From assembly GCF_013449735.1 (NCBI RefSeq), contig NZ_JACBNY010000020.1:1-34748 (forward strand): DNA of 34,748 nt. Direction: 5' to 3'. The position numbers were made by a program, and so were the translations under genes. The notes under the pieces are model-generated. The model searched no databases and had not been told where the DNA came from. It was given only the letters and a program-made list of their open reading frames with translations. Shown one piece after another: positions 1 to 6,959 of the stretch; the stretch's first letter is position 1; each line of letters opens with the position of its first letter. The stretch comes from Pseudolactococcus laudensis (lineage in GTDB: Bacteria; Bacillota; Bacilli; Lactobacillales; Streptococcaceae).

Positions 1-5
1 AAACC

Positions 6-124
6 AGTTTGGTGCTTATTGCATGAGAGATACACCTGTTCCCATGTCGAACACAGCAGTTAAGTCTCATTACGCCGGAAGTAGTTGGGGGTTGCCCCCT
101 GTGAGATATGGTCGGTGCCAAGCG
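6..124 (+). rRNA. rrf: 5S ribosomal RNA
   Basis: Part of the large ribosomal subunit. The terminal helix is visible: GTTTGGT at 7-13 pairs with GCCAAGC at 117-123. The interior carries the usual Firmicutes 5S sequence, including CGAACACAGCAGTTAAG and the GGGGGTTGCCCCC arm. The 23S gene must lie just outside the left edge. Nine tRNA genes follow in the same direction, so this is the distal end of an rrn operon. Ends are accurate to a few bases. Confidence 0.96.
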
Positions 125-154
125 AATTAAAGCGACTGAGAAGCCGCTTTTATT

Positions 155-239
155 GGGAGTTTAGCTCAGCTAACGCGTAGCGTTTGTTTCGAGGATTGCG
201 TAGCAACCGTAGAAACAGGTCAGTTGAGTTAAGCTCCCA
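155..239 (+). repeat. Nested hairpin element whose outer stem copies the 5' end of tRNA-Val
   Basis: Bases 155-171 are identical to the first 17 bases of tRNA-Val at 244-260. Bases 222-238 are their complement except for three G-U wobbles, so the RNA would form a 17-bp stem. Inside lie AACGC-GTA-GCGTT (172-184) and a second hairpin, TGTTTC (185-190) with GAAACA (212-217), capped by TTGC-GTA-GCAA (196-206). The element sits between 5S rRNA and tRNA-Val and is not itself a tRNA because it has no anticodon or T arm. It may be a tRNA-derived insertion or a quasi-palindrome made by template switching; its function is unknown. Confidence 0.75.
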
Positions 240-243
240 CCAT

Positions 244-316
244 GGGAGTTTAGCTCAGCTGGGAGAGCATCTGCCTTACAAGCAGAGGGTCGGGGGTTCG
301 AACCCCTCAACTCCCA
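244..316 (+). tRNA. tRNA-Val (anticodon TAC)
   Basis: Acceptor stem GGGAGTT (244-250) pairs with AACTCCC (309-315), with discriminator A316. The anticodon loop CTTACAA carries TAC, and the T arm has GGTTCGAACCC. No CCA is encoded. It is the first tRNA after 5S rRNA, as in many streptococcal rrn operons. Confidence 0.97.
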
Positions 317-319
317 TTA

Positions 320-392
320 GGTCTCGTAGTGTAGTGGTTATCACGTCGCCCTGTCACGGCGAAGATCGCGGGTTCAAGTCCCGTCGAGACCG
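320..392 (+). tRNA. tRNA-Asp (anticodon GTC)
   Basis: Acceptor GGTCTCG (320-326) pairs with CGAGACC (385-391), with discriminator G392 as usual for Asp. The anticodon loop CTGTCAC carries GTC. It lies three bases after tRNA-Val. Confidence 0.97.
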
Positions 393-434
393 TTAAAACA
401 TAAAGTAATGTTTTAAAACCACAAGGAATTGTGG
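393..434 (+). repeat. Tandem spacer hairpins between tRNA-Asp and tRNA-Lys
   Basis: TTAAAACAT (393-401) and ATGTTTTAA (408-416) form a perfect 9-bp stem. CCACAA (419-424) and TTGTGG (429-434) form a 6-bp stem closed by the GNRA-type tetraloop GGAA. They occupy nearly the whole spacer and have no T-run, so they look like structural or processing hairpins rather than terminators. Confidence 0.6.
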
Positions 435-446
435 GTACCAAGTATT

Positions 447-519
447 GACTCGTTAGCTCAGTTGGTAGAGCAATTGACTTTTAATCAATGGGTCGCTGGT
501 TCGAGCCCAGCACGGGTCA
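447..519 (+). tRNA. tRNA-Lys (anticodon TTT)
   Basis: Acceptor GACTCGT (447-453) pairs with ACGGGTC (512-518), with discriminator A519. The anticodon loop CTTTTAA carries TTT. Confidence 0.97.
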
Positions 520-523
520 TAAA

Positions 524-605
524 GCGGATGTGGCGGAATTGGCAGACGCACTAGATTTAGGATCTAGCGCTTTACGGCGTGGGGGTTCAAGTCCCTTCAT
601 CCGCA
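524..605 (+). tRNA. tRNA-Leu (anticodon TAG)
   Basis: Acceptor GCGGATG (524-530) pairs with CATCCGC (598-604), with discriminator A605. The anticodon stem CTAGA/TCTAG encloses TTTAGGA (TAG). The long variable arm of class II tRNA is present. Confidence 0.96.
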
Positions 606-654
606 TTGTTTAACTGAGTTGAGCGATTGTTTGACTTGGGTTAAATATGCCTTA

Positions 655-727
655 GCCGGCTTAGCTCAGTTGGTAGAGCATCTGATTTGTAATCAGAGGG
701 TCGCGTGTTCAAATCATGTAGCCGGCA
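655..727 (+). tRNA. tRNA-Thr (anticodon TGT)
   Basis: Acceptor GCCGGCT (655-661) pairs with AGCCGGC (720-726), with discriminator A727. The anticodon stem TCTGA/TCAGA encloses TTTGTAA (TGT). Confidence 0.97.
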
Positions 728-747
728 TTAATTAAATAAATAGATAT

Positions 748-819
748 GCGAAAGTAGTTCAGTGGTAGAACATCACCTTGCCAAGGTGGGGGTCGCGGGT
801 TCGAACCCCGTCTTTCGCT
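748..819 (+). tRNA. tRNA-Gly (anticodon GCC)
   Basis: Acceptor GCGAAAG (748-754) pairs with CTTTCGC (812-818), with discriminator T819. The anticodon loop TTGCCAA carries GCC. Confidence 0.96.
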
Positions 820-833
820 TATGCTAGAGGTAA

Positions 834-919
834 GCCGGGGTGGCGGAACTGGCAGACGCACAGGACTTAAAATCCTGCGAAGGGTGACCTTCGTACCGGT
901 TCGATTCCGGTCCTCGGCA
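834..919 (+). tRNA. tRNA-Leu (anticodon TAA)
   Basis: Acceptor GCCGGGG (834-840) pairs with CCTCGGC (912-918), with discriminator A919. The anticodon stem CAGGA/TCCTG encloses CTTAAAA (TAA). A long class II variable arm is present. Confidence 0.96.
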
Positions 920-920
920 T

Positions 921-934
921 CGCTAGAGATAGCG
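921..934 (+). repeat. Small GAGA-tetraloop hairpin in the tRNA-Leu/tRNA-Arg spacer
   Basis: CGCTA (921-925) pairs perfectly with TAGCG (930-934) around the tetraloop GAGA, a GNRA loop. It resembles the other spacer hairpins in this operon and has no T-run. Confidence 0.5.
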
Positions 935-953
935 GTGGATTTTACTTTAAGGA

Positions 954-1027
954 GCACCCTTGGCTCAACTGGATAGAGTACCTGACTACGAATCAGGCGG
1001 TTGCAGGTTCGAATCCTGCAGGGTGCA
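954..1027 (+). tRNA. tRNA-Arg (anticodon ACG)
   Basis: Acceptor GCACCCT (954-960) pairs with AGGGTGC (1020-1026), with discriminator A1027. The anticodon stem CCTGA/TCAGG encloses CTACGAA (ACG). The first position is presumably edited to inosine, as is known for this isoacceptor. Confidence 0.97.
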
Positions 1028-1138
1028 TATTTCAAAAGCGAAAGTCGATAAGCTAGCTTATCAGCGTAGCGTTGAAATATGTATGGGAAGTTCTGATTGC
1101 GAGAGCAATCAGAACGCAGTGAGCTTGACGTAGTCAAG
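1026..1138 (+). repeat. Run of hairpins in the tRNA-Arg/tRNA-Pro spacer
   Basis: CATATTTCAA (1026-1035) pairs with TTGAAATATG (1072-1081); its left arm uses the last two bases of tRNA-Arg. Inside is the perfect 16-base palindrome at 1047-1062 (GATAAGCT/AGCTTATC). Then GTTCTGATTGC (1090-1100) and GCAATCAGAAC (1105-1115) form a perfect 11-bp stem with a GAGA loop. CTTGAC-GTA-GTCAAG follows at 1124-1138. No ORF or tRNA is present. GTA triloops recur here and in the element at 155-239. Confidence 0.65.
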
Positions 1139-1164
1139 ACAAGTTGCCAATACATGATATAAAT

Positions 1165-1238
1165 CGGGAAGTAGCTCAGCTTGGTAGAGTACTTGGTTTG
1201 GGACCAAGGTGTCGCAGGTTCGAATCCTGTCTTCCCGA
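1165..1238 (+). tRNA. tRNA-Pro (anticodon TGG)
   Basis: Acceptor CGGGAAG (1165-1171) pairs with CTTCCCG (1231-1237), with discriminator A1238. The anticodon stem CTTGG/CCAAG encloses TTTGGGA (TGG). It is the last tRNA of the cluster. Confidence 0.97.
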
Positions 1239-1244
1239 TAATTG

Positions 1245-1268
1245 ACGACTGATTTCAGTCGTTTTTTT
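1245..1268 (+). terminator. Intrinsic terminator of the rrn-tRNA operon
   Basis: ACGACTG (1245-1251) pairs with CAGTCGT (1256-1262), followed directly by a run of seven T. It ends the tRNA cluster before the rsmD promoter. Confidence 0.9.
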
Positions 1269-1293
1269 GTACATACGATTATTGACTTAAATT

Positions 1294-1302
1294 TGTTATA
1301 AT
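1294..1302 (+). promoter_or_regulatory. Extended -10 promoter for rsmD operon
   Basis: TG-T-TATAAT at 1294-1302 is a perfect extended -10. No good -35 lies 17 bases upstream; the TTGACT at 1282-1287 is too close to serve. The leader to rsmD would be about 20 bases and includes the ribosome site GAGGTGAT. Confidence 0.6.
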
Positions 1303-1327
1303 AAAAAGAGATAACTGAGGTGATGAA

Positions 1328-1870
1328 ATGAGAGTTGTTTCGGGAGAATATGGGGGTAGAACCCTCAAAACATTAGAGGGTAAAAACACACGTCCTACAG
1401 GAGATAAAGTCAGAGCAGCTATTTTTTCTATGCTTGGACAATACTTTGAGGGTGGACTTGTTTTAGATTTATATTCGGGTTCAGGTGGTCTTGCAATTGA
1501 AGCGATTTCTCGTGGATGTGATAGGGCGATCATGGTCGAAAAAGATCGGCAGGCCCAGCAAGTGATTCAAGCTAATATTGACATGACAAAAGATAATGAG
1601 CGCTTTACCTTGATGAAAATGACATCAGATAAAGCCATTTCATTATTAAATGAGCCTTTCGATTTAGTGTTTTTAGACCCACCCTATGCTAAAGAACAAA
1701 TTGTTAAGGATATTGAAAAACTAGAAGATAGAGGACTTCTATCGCCAGATGTGATGATTGTTTGTGAAACAGATAAATCTGTTGAGCTACCCGATACCAT
1801 AGCGACCTTCAGCCTTATTAAGCAAAAAACTTATGGTATTTCGAAAGTGAGTCTATATGAACGCAATTGA
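1328..1870 (+). CDS. rsmD: 16S rRNA (guanine966-N2)-methyltransferase RsmD
   Basis: RsmD methylates N2 of G966 in 16S rRNA with S-adenosylmethionine during small-subunit assembly in the cytoplasm. The 180-residue protein has the usual length. The SAM-binding motif LDLYSGSGGLAIEA lies near residues 46-59, and the catalytic DPPY sits at residues 117-120 in FLDPPYAKEQ, typical of amino-group methyltransferases. The N-terminal RVVSGEYGGR matches the family start. The ATG at 1328 is preceded by GAGGTGAT. It is the first gene of a four-gene cluster; its end overlaps the next gene by 14 bases, so the two are probably co-translated. rsmD next to coaD is a common arrangement in bacteria. Confidence 0.95.
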   Translation: MRVVSGEYGGRTLKTLEGKNTRPTGDKVRAAIFSMLGQYFEGGLVLDLYSGSGGLAIEAISRGCDRAIMVEKDRQAQQVIQANIDMTKDNERFTLMKMTSDKAISLLNEPFDLVFLDPPYAKEQIVKDIEKLEDRGLLSPDVMIVCETDKSVELPDTIATFSLIKQKTYGISKVSLYERN

Positions 1871-2318
1871 AAAGGCATATTGGCAGAAGTTTGAAGCGGC
1901 TGCTGACATTGAATCACCAATATTTGGTTCAAGCTGGTCATTTGGAGCGACAGCTGAAATGGCGGATGACTTAGGTCAACTTGTGCTTGAAGGTAAGAAA
2001 ACAGGCACTACTTCTGCGGTTGTTTTCTATGAACTTGAAGGGATTGCTTTTCCAACAGAGAACAAAGTCTATGATATTTTGTTAAATGGTTCGAATGAAC
2101 CGATTGCGATTTTGCAGACTAAAAAAATTAAACGTTTTATGTTCAATGATGTAACAGAAGAAATGGCGCGTTTAGAAGGTGAAGGCGATTTATCAGTCGC
2201 CTACTGGCAGGCAGTACATCGTGCTTTTTTTAAGACGGCTTTTATCAAAGAAAATTTAGTCTATGATGAAGACAAACTTGCGTTATTATACGAAGAATTT
2301 GAGGTAGTTTATAAATGA
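1857..2318 (+). CDS. ASCH domain-containing protein
   Basis: A 153-residue soluble protein of the ASCH family, a PUA-like fold proposed to bind RNA or act in RNA processing; some members are amidohydrolases acting on modified nucleosides. Family-like segments include [20 protein letters not shown] near residues 23-42, [10 protein letters not shown] near 46-55, and [20 protein letters not shown] near 89-108. The substrate cannot be told from the sequence. It overlaps rsmD by 14 bases and coaD by an ATGA, so translation is probably coupled. The neighbourhood (rRNA methylation, CoA synthesis) gives no firm clue to function. Confidence 0.85.
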   Translation: MNAIEKAYWQKFEAAADIESPIFGSSWSFGATAEMADDLGQLVLEGKKTGTTSAVVFYELEGIAFPTENKVYDILLNGSNEPIAILQTKKIKRFMFNDVTEEMARLEGEGDLSVAYWQAVHRAFFKTAFIKENLVYDEDKLALLYEEFEVVYK

Positions 2319-2797
2319 AGATCGGTTTATATACAGGGACATTTGACCCAATTACCAATGGTCATTTGGATATCATCCACCGCGCTGCAAAACTTTTCGA
2401 TAAACTTTATGTCGGTATTTTCAACAACGACAATAAAAATCCCTTCTTTTCATCAATTGAGCGGGCAGAGATAATGCGCCAACTACTGACGGATTCTGAG
2501 CACATTGAAATCATCGTTCACGAATCGGATTTAACGGTCAATGTTGCTCAGAAATTGGGCGTGACGGCCCTAGTTCGAAGCGTGAGAAATGCGCAAGACC
2601 TAGACTATGAGTCAGCCATGATTTATTTTAACCAAGAGATGACCGGTGTTGAGACTGTTCTGCTCGCGGCCAGTCCAGAACTTCAGTATGTGAGTAGCTC
2701 GAGAATGAAAGAATTAGCACACTTTGGTGTTGATGTGTCAAAATGGGTGCCGGAGCTTGTCGCACTTGAATTGGAGAAAAAATTTGAGCAAAAATAA
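2315..2797 (+). CDS. coaD: Phosphopantetheine adenylyltransferase (CoaD)
   Basis: CoaD transfers AMP from ATP to 4'-phosphopantetheine, giving dephospho-CoA, the fourth step of coenzyme A synthesis. The N-terminus [18 protein letters not shown] carries the nucleotidyltransferase TNGH motif (residues 14-17). [13 protein letters not shown] and the C-terminal SSSRMKEL are also family signatures. At 160 residues it has the normal length and is soluble. The ATG overlaps the stop of the ASCH gene (ATGA). The start of the following protease gene lies inside its 3' end. Confidence 0.96.
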   Translation: MKIGLYTGTFDPITNGHLDIIHRAAKLFDKLYVGIFNNDNKNPFFSSIERAEIMRQLLTDSEHIEIIVHESDLTVNVAQKLGVTALVRSVRNAQDLDYESAMIYFNQEMTGVETVLLAASPELQYVSSSRMKELAHFGVDVSKWVPELVALELEKKFEQK

Positions 2798-3845
2798 AAA
2801 GTCATTTATAACAAAACGTTGGGGGATTGTTAGCGTTGTTGGTATTCTAATCCTACTTGGTGTTCTACTCCCCCTACCGTACTATGTTGAGATGCCTGGC
2901 ACGACTGAAAATGTTGTTGAGATGATTAAGGTCGATCAAGCACCATTGTCCAAAAAATCAGAAAAAGGGTCTTTAAATTTAACGACTGTTTCAATGATGC
3001 GGGCAACGGGTGCAAGTTTGATTTATGCAGCGTTAACGGATTTTACGGATGTTTATAGTAAAGAAGATATGATGGGAAATCAGTCGGACGCTGACTATAC
3101 GCGAATGAATGCTTTTTACATGGCAAGTGCGCAGAATGCTGCTATATATGAGGCGTTTAAACTGGCTGGTAAGCCCTTTGATTTAGAATATAAGGGCGTA
3201 TATGTCTTAGATGTGATGAAGGAGTCAACGTTTAAGGATGTCTTGCATATCGCAGATACGGTGACGGGTGTCAATGGGCAAAGTTTCAAATCATCTGAAG
3301 AATTAATGACCTATATCAAATCTCAAAAGATTGGTGCTAAGATTTCGGTTCAGTACTTGGATGAATCGGGGGCGTCCAAGTCAGCAGATGGTAAAACGAT
3401 TAAGATTTCAGATGGCAAGGCTGGTATTGGGATTACACTGGTTGACCACACAGCCATTAAGAGTAGGCCAGAAGTGACAATTGATGCAGGGTCGATTGGA
3501 GGTCCGTCAGCCGGAATGATGTTCACGCTTGAAATTTACGCTCAATTGACAGGTCAGGATTTAACGCGAGGTCGAGAAATTGCTGGTACTGGGACAATTG
3601 AAAAGGATGGTAAGATTGGGCGAATTGGTGGGATTGATAAAAAAATAGCTACCGCGAGTCGAAATGGTGCTAAAATTTTCTTAGCGCCTGATGATGAAAT
3701 TACGAAAGAAATGAAAAAAGCTGAGCCTGATGTTAAATCAAACTATCAAGAGGCACTAGCTGCTGCTAAAAAATTGAACACCAAGATGAAGATTGTACCT
3801 GTAAAAACAGTGCAGGATGCCATTAATTATTTGGAGAAATCTTAA
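2784..3845 (+). CDS. SepM/YlbL-like PDZ and Lon-type (S16) membrane serine protease
   Basis: A membrane-anchored protease facing outward; the streptococcal relative SepM trims competence pheromone. After a basic N-terminus there is one membrane segment (about residues 12-32, [20 protein letters not shown]), then a PDZ region (about 130-200), then a Lon-type catalytic domain. Ser242 in GPSAGMM and Lys287 in GGIDKK form the expected Ser-Lys dyad. I choose the TTG at 2784 as start because GGAG lies seven bases upstream; an upstream in-frame ATG would put unrelated residues in front of the membrane segment. That gives 353 residues and a 14-base overlap with coaD. The natural substrate here is unknown. 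Confidence 0.88.
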   Translation: MSKNKKSFITKRWGIVSVVGILILLGVLLPLPYYVEMPGTTENVVEMIKVDQAPLSKKSEKGSLNLTTVSMMRATGASLIYAALTDFTDVYSKEDMMGNQSDADYTRMNAFYMASAQNAAIYEAFKLAGKPFDLEYKGVYVLDVMKESTFKDVLHIADTVTGVNGQSFKSSEELMTYIKSQKIGAKISVQYLDESGASKSADGKTIKISDGKAGIGITLVDHTAIKSRPEVTIDAGSIGGPSAGMMFTLEIYAQLTGQDLTRGREIAGTGTIEKDGKIGRIGGIDKKIATASRNGAKIFLAPDDEITKEMKKAEPDVKSNYQEALAAAKKLNTKMKIVPVKTVQDAINYLEKS

Positions 3846-3880
3846 AAAATAACCTTGAGTTCACCAGCTCAGGAAAAAAG

Positions 3881-3927
3881 AAAAGTTGCTCAGAAGATTG
3901 TGAAATTATTTTCTGAGCAACTTTTTT
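3881..3927 (+). terminator. Intrinsic terminator after the SepM-like gene
   Basis: AAAAGTTGCTCAGAA (3881-3895) pairs with TTCTGAGCAACTTTT (3911-3925), a perfect 15-bp stem, followed by more T. It separates this cluster from adhE. Confidence 0.92.
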
Positions 3928-3988
3928 TGATGACTTTGTGAAAAAAGTTGCTTGATTTTACGGTGTTAAAAACGAATTAATTAATAAA

Positions 3989-4012
3989 TTCACAAAGTTG
4001 ATAATTTCACAA
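3989..4012 (+). promoter_or_regulatory. Paired TTCACAA half-sites upstream of adhE (possible Rex sites)
   Basis: TTCACAA occurs at 3989-3995 and 4006-4012 as direct repeats 17 bases apart. TTGTGAA occurs further up at 3936-3942. These are half-sites of the redox repressor Rex (TTGTGAAnnnnTTCACAA), known to control adhE in Gram-positive bacteria, but no full palindrome is present, so binding is uncertain. Confidence 0.35.
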
Positions 4013-4034
4013 ATGATAAATTTTTAAATATCAC

Positions 4035-4062
4035 TTTACAAACGCTTTCAGTGTGATATAAT
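4035..4062 (+). promoter_or_regulatory. adhE promoter with overlapping cre-like site
   Basis: -35 TTTACA (4035-4040), a 16-base spacer and -10 TATAAT (4057-4062) with an extended TGA just before it. TACAAACGCTTTCA at 4037-4050 matches the CcpA cre consensus at 12 of 14 positions. It covers the -35 and spacer, so CcpA binding would repress. Confidence 0.75.
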
Positions 4063-4068
4063 AAGGTC

Positions 4069-4257
4069 ATAAAGGTAAGTTAATTATTTCACTAACTTAT
4101 CTAAACCTAATCGTAACTACCATTTTTAGGCATGATGCTGAAGGTATTACCACTTTGATAGAAAATAAGGGGTTGTCGTGAACAAGCGTGACTTGTGAGG
4201 GCAAAAATCTTTTTGACTAGAAGGTAAACTCGAAGTTCAAATTTAAGGAGAGAAAAG
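4069..4257 (+). promoter_or_regulatory. Long 5' leader of adhE mRNA
   Basis: About 190 bases lie between the predicted transcription start and the ATG, without an ORF of note. GGTAAGTTA (4074-4082) and TAACTTATC (4093-4101) form a 9-bp stem (one G-U pair) at the very 5' end, which may protect the mRNA from decay. A second small stem pairs CCTAA near 4106 with TTAGG near 4136. I recognise no known riboswitch. Confidence 0.45.
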
Positions 4258-6858
4258 ATGGCTACAAAAACTGTAGAGAAAACTGAAACATTTGACGTTG
4301 CTGGCATGATTGATGAGCTTGCTGTTAAAGGGGCAGAAGCGCTCAAAGGTCTTGAAAAATTAAATCAAGAACAAATCGACCATATCGTGCATGAAATGAG
4401 TATGGCAGCGCTTGACAAACACATGCCACTTGCCAAATTGGCCGTGGAAGAAACTGGTCGCGGTATCTATGAAGATAAAGCCATCAAAAATATGTATGCG
4501 TCTGAGTATATTTGGAACGCGATCAAAGATAACAAAACAGTTGGCGTTATCAATGAAGATAAAGAAGCTGGTATCGTTGAAATTGCTGAACCAGTCGGCG
4601 TTATCTGCGGTGTAACCCCAACAACTAACCCAACGTCAACAACAATTTTCAAATCTATGATTGCGATTAAAACACGTAATCCAATCATCTTTGCTTTCCA
4701 TCCGTCAGCACAAAAATCTTCTGCAGCAGCAGCACAAATCGTCTTAGATGCCGCAGTTGCAGCAGGTGCGCCTGAAGACTGTATCCAATGGGTAACAACA
4801 CCTTCAATTGAAGCGACTGGTCTTTTGATGAACCACCCAACAATTGCAACGGTCTTGGCAACTGGTGGTGCAGGCATGGTTAAATCAGCTTACTCAACTG
4901 GTAAACCAGCACTTGGTGTAGGCCCTGGTAATACACCTGCTTATATTACAAAAGATGCTAAAATCAAACGTGCAGTGAATGACTTGTTCCTTTCGAAAAC
5001 ATTTGACAACGGTATGATTTGTGCGTCTGAGCAAGCAATCATCGTTGATAACGAAGTTTACAACGAAGTTAAAGAAGAATTCTTGGCACACAATGCATAT
5101 ATCGTATCATCTAAAGCTGAATTGGCAAAACTTCAAGCAGCAGTCATGTTACCTGACGGTCATGCGGTTAACCCTAAAATCGTTGGTTACTCAGCTAAAT
5201 ATATCGCTGAATTAGCAGGGATCAAAGTACCAGAAGAAACAAAATTGCTCATCGTTGAAATTGCTGGTGTTGGTGCTGACTTCCCGTTATCACGTGAAAA
5301 ATTATCACCAGTCTTGGCAATGGTTAAAGCTAATTCAACTGAAGAAGGTCTTGACCTTTGTGAAGCGATGCTTGACCTTGGTGGTCTTGGTCATACGGCT
5401 GTTATCCACACAGAAGATGAAGACTTGCAAATCCAGTTTGGTATTCGCATGAAAGCTTGTCGTATCCTTGTGAATACGCCAGCAGCTGAAGGTGGTATTG
5501 GTAATATTTACAATGAAATGTTGCCATCATTGACACTTGGTTGTGGTTCATATGGTCATAACTCAGTTTCACATAACGTATCAGCAGTAGATTTGATTAA
5601 CGTTAAAACGCTTGCTAAACGGAGAAATAATATGCAATGGTTCAAATTGCCACCAAAAGTTTACTTTGAAAAAAATTCAATCACTTACTTGCAACAAATT
5701 AAAGCTGAACGTGTCATGCTTGTTTGTGACCCAGGTATGGTTCAATTTGGCTATGCTGACCTTGTTCGTAAACAACTTGAAAAAAATCCTCATGACCCAC
5801 GTGTTGAAGTTTTCTCTGATGTAGAACCTAACCCGTCTACAAACACCGTTTATAAAGGTCTTGAAATGTTCAATAGTTTCCAACCGGATGTGGTTATCGC
5901 ACTCGGTGGTGGTTCAGCAATGGATGCGGCTAAAGGTATGTGGATGTTCTTCGAACACCCAGATACATCATTCTTCGGCGCTAAACAAAAATTCCTTGAT
6001 ATCCGTAAGCGTGCTTATAAGATTGAATACGCTGAAAAAGCAACCTTCATCTGTATTCCAACAACATCTGGTACAGGTTCAGAAGTAACACCATTTGCGG
6101 TTATTACTGACTCGGAAGATCATACTAAATACCCACTTGCTGACTACGCTTTGACGCCAGATGTAGCAATCATCGACCCACAACTCGTGATGTCAGTACC
6201 AGCTAGCGTGACTGCTGATACAGGTATGGACGTCTTGACACACGCGATTGAATCATATGTTTCAGTTATGGCATCTGACTATACACGTGGTCTGTCATTG
6301 CAAGCTATCAAGATTGTCTTTGAATATCTTGAAAAATCAGTTAAGACTGGTGATGCTGAATCTCGTGAGAAAATGCATAATGCCTCTACAATGGCTGGTA
6401 TGGCCTTCGCCAATGCCTTCCTCGGTATTTGTCACTCAATCGCCCACAAAGTTGGTGGTGCTTGGAATATTCCTCACGGACGTACAAATGCGATTCTGTT
6501 ACCACATATCATCCGTTACAACGCGAAAGACCCTCAAAAACATGCGATGTTCCCTAAATATGACTTCTTCCGTGCGGATGAAGATTATGCAGACATTGCG
6601 CGTTTCTTAGGCCTTAAAGGTAACACTACTGCTGAATTAGTTGAAGCACTTGCAACTGCTGTTTACAATCTTGGTATCGCAACTGGTATCGAAATGAATT
6701 GGCAAGCACAAGGCTTGACTAAGAAACAAATGGATGCAGAAATTGATCACTTGGCTGAAAAAGCTTATGAAGACCAATGTACAACTGCTAATCCAAAAGA
6801 ACCTTTGATCTCTGAATTGAAAGGTATCATTGAAATAGCTTATGACTATAAAGGCTAA
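4258..6858 (+). CDS. adhE: Bifunctional acetaldehyde/alcohol dehydrogenase AdhE
   Basis: AdhE reduces acetyl-CoA to acetaldehyde and then ethanol with two NADH, disposing of reducing power in fermentation. The N-terminal aldehyde dehydrogenase half (about residues 15-430) has its catalytic Cys255 in NGMICASEQ. The C-terminal iron-dependent alcohol dehydrogenase half (about 460-860) has the NAD-binding ALGGGSAMDAAKG and iron ligands Asp658, His662, His726 and His740, at the spacing known from E. coli AdhE. The 866 residues fit the family, whose members assemble into spirosomes. The ATG follows AAGGAG at good spacing. It is monocistronic between two strong terminators, and codon use is strongly biased, as expected of a highly expressed gene. 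Control by CcpA and perhaps Rex is suggested by upstream sites. Confidence 0.98.
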   Translation: MATKTVEKTETFDVAGMIDELAVKGAEALKGLEKLNQEQIDHIVHEMSMAALDKHMPLAKLAVEETGRGIYEDKAIKNMYASEYIWNAIKDNKTVGVINEDKEAGIVEIAEPVGVICGVTPTTNPTSTTIFKSMIAIKTRNPIIFAFHPSAQKSSAAAAQIVLDAAVAAGAPEDCIQWVTTPSIEATGLLMNHPTIATVLATGGAGMVKSAYSTGKPALGVGPGNTPAYITKDAKIKRAVNDLFLSKTFDNGMICASEQAIIVDNEVYNEVKEEFLAHNAYIVSSKAELAKLQAAVMLPDGHAVNPKIVGYSAKYIAELAGIKVPEETKLLIVEIAGVGADFPLSREKLSPVLAMVKANSTEEGLDLCEAMLDLGGLGHTAVIHTEDEDLQIQFGIRMKACRILVNTPAAEGGIGNIYNEMLPSLTLGCGSYGHNSVSHNVSAVDLINVKTLAKRRNNMQWFKLPPKVYFEKNSITYLQQIKAERVMLVCDPGMVQFGYADLVRKQLEKNPHDPRVEVFSDVEPNPSTNTVYKGLEMFNSFQPDVVIALGGGSAMDAAKGMWMFFEHPDTSFFGAKQKFLDIRKRAYKIEYAEKATFICIPTTSGTGSEVTPFAVITDSEDHTKYPLADYALTPDVAIIDPQLVMSVPASVTADTGMDVLTHAIESYVSVMASDYTRGLSLQAIKIVFEYLEKSVKTGDAESREKMHNASTMAGMAFANAFLGICHSIAHKVGGAWNIPHGRTNAILLPHIIRYNAKDPQKHAMFPKYDFFRADEDYADIARFLGLKGNTTAELVEALATAVYNLGIATGIEMNWQAQGLTKKQMDAEIDHLAEKAYEDQCTTANPKEPLISELKGIIEIAYDYKG

Positions 6859-6873
6859 GCGAATATGATGTCT

Positions 6874-6909
6874 AAAAAAACTTACAAACAAATGCTTGTA
6901 AGTTTTTTT
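6874..6909 (+). terminator. Intrinsic terminator of adhE
   Basis: AAAAAAACTTACAA (6874-6887) pairs with TTGTAAGTTTTTTT (6896-6909), a perfect 14-bp stem ending in seven T. Confidence 0.92.
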
Positions 6910-6938
6910 GTGCTTGGTGTTTATAAATATGTTATACT
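6909..6938 (+). promoter_or_regulatory. Promoter of the Nudix/GNAT operon
   Basis: -10 TATACT at 6933-6938 with a weak -35 TTGTGC at 6909-6914 and an 18-base spacer. Transcription would start near 6945, which rules out an in-frame ATG at 6939 as the translation start. Confidence 0.55.
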
Positions 6939-6959
6939 ATGGCAAAATGGAGGGGTGCT

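Noticed and set aside
709-1155. Minus-strand open frame of about 148 codons across the tRNA genes
   Set aside because: It runs antisense through four tRNA genes and their spacers; such frames are common artefacts of tRNA clusters.
2724-2783. N-terminal extension of the SepM-like protease from an ATG inside coaD
   Set aside because: The added residues are coaD read in another frame and do not resemble the family; TTG at 2784 has a ribosome site at correct spacing.
6939-6959. Longer Nudix protein starting at an ATG 21 bases upstream
   Set aside because: That ATG overlaps the -10 box TATACT and would lie upstream of the expected transcript start; the strong site GGAGGGG fits the ATG at 6960.
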